A stretch of DNA of 6,393 bases from NCBI GenBank assembly GCA_003242315.1, contig QGUY01000230.1, positions 1 to 6,393 on the forward strand, given 5' to 3'. This DNA is from Bacteroidota bacterium. Lineage in GTDB: Bacteria; Bacteroidota; Bacteroidia; Cytophagales; Cyclobacteriaceae. How positions within the stretch are numbered: position 1 is the stretch's first letter; every line of letters starts with the position of its first letter. The position numbers and the translations under genes are program-made. Below are positions 6,259 to 6,393 of this stretch, piece after piece. The notes under the pieces are model-generated. The model had not been told where the DNA came from and ran no database searches. It worked only from the letters and a program-made list of their open reading frames with translations.

Positions 6259-6393
6259 ATGACAAAAACAATTAGAGCTGGCATAGTAGGCGGAGCTGGA
6301 TACACCGGAGGTGAAACGCTCCGGCTGCTCCTTAACCATCCCAACGTGGAGATCGCCTTCGTGCACAGCAGGAGTAATGCAGGAAAACGATAT
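6259..6393 (+). CDS. argC: N-acetyl-gamma-glutamyl-phosphate reductase, 5' part only
   Basis: The first 45 codons are visible and the frame is open to the right edge. The product begins MTKTIRAGIVGGAGYTGGE, in which GIVGGAGYTGGE is the NADP-binding glycine-rich loop of ArgC, followed by a helix TLRLLLNHPNVEI and then VHSRSNAGK, a conserved ArgC segment. The enzyme reduces N-acyl-glutamyl phosphate to the semialdehyde, the third step of arginine synthesis. Family proteins are about 320-350 residues long, so roughly 85 percent of the gene lies outside. The gap of 22 bases after argG holds no terminator, so the two are likely one operon. The next genes in related clusters are usually argD and an ornithine carbamoyltransferase-like gene. 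Confidence 0.93.
   Translation, partial: MTKTIRAGIVGGAGYTGGETLRLLLNHPNVEIAFVHSRSNAGKRY

Overview
The window reads as a chromosomal piece of a free-living member of the Bacteroidota. Four things point there: a PorP/SprF-type outer-membrane protein of the type IX secretion system (T9SS), a large secreted propeller/PKD protein beside it, promoter elements of the TTTG / TAnnTTTG type, and start codons with no clear Shine-Dalgarno sequence in front of them. The arginine gene order GNAT acetyltransferase - argG - argC also fits this phylum. I cannot name the species.

Left part (1-2641): a minus-strand gene encodes a secreted modular protein with the order signal peptide, beta-propeller, PKD domain, Ig-like/SprB-like domain, second propeller. 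Its frame is closed by a TAA at 16-18. This stop falls inside a conserved propeller motif (E-F-S-P-x-G), and the motif carries on in the same frame to the window edge. The gene therefore looks interrupted by a nonsense codon rather than naturally finished. An AT-rich divergent spacer of about 196 bases separates it from the PorP/SprF gene on the plus strand (2642-3706). The two are likely partners: a T9SS cargo or adhesin and its outer-membrane companion. The last 40 percent of the PorP gene is clearly richer in G+C than its start.

Middle (3707-4150): 444 bases without an obvious large gene. They hold a perfect TAnnTTTG box and then a GC-rich leader with several short hairpins. Inside the leader is a short frame ending in a cluster of arginine codons (3970-4044, possibly starting further upstream), followed by a strong hairpin. 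Because it lies directly before arginine-synthesis genes, it is a candidate arginine-sensing leader peptide. This is the most interesting regulatory feature here, though local GC richness could also explain the arginine codons.

Right part (4151-6393): a GNAT acyltransferase, probably the first enzyme of arginine synthesis, begins with a rare TTG. Then come argG (argininosuccinate synthase, start placed at 5043) and the first 45 codons of argC (N-acyl-glutamyl-phosphate reductase), cut by the window edge. Between the GNAT gene and argG lies a textbook Bacteroidota promoter, followed by two mutually exclusive hairpins. argG and argC may thus be expressed both from the upstream leader promoter and from their own.
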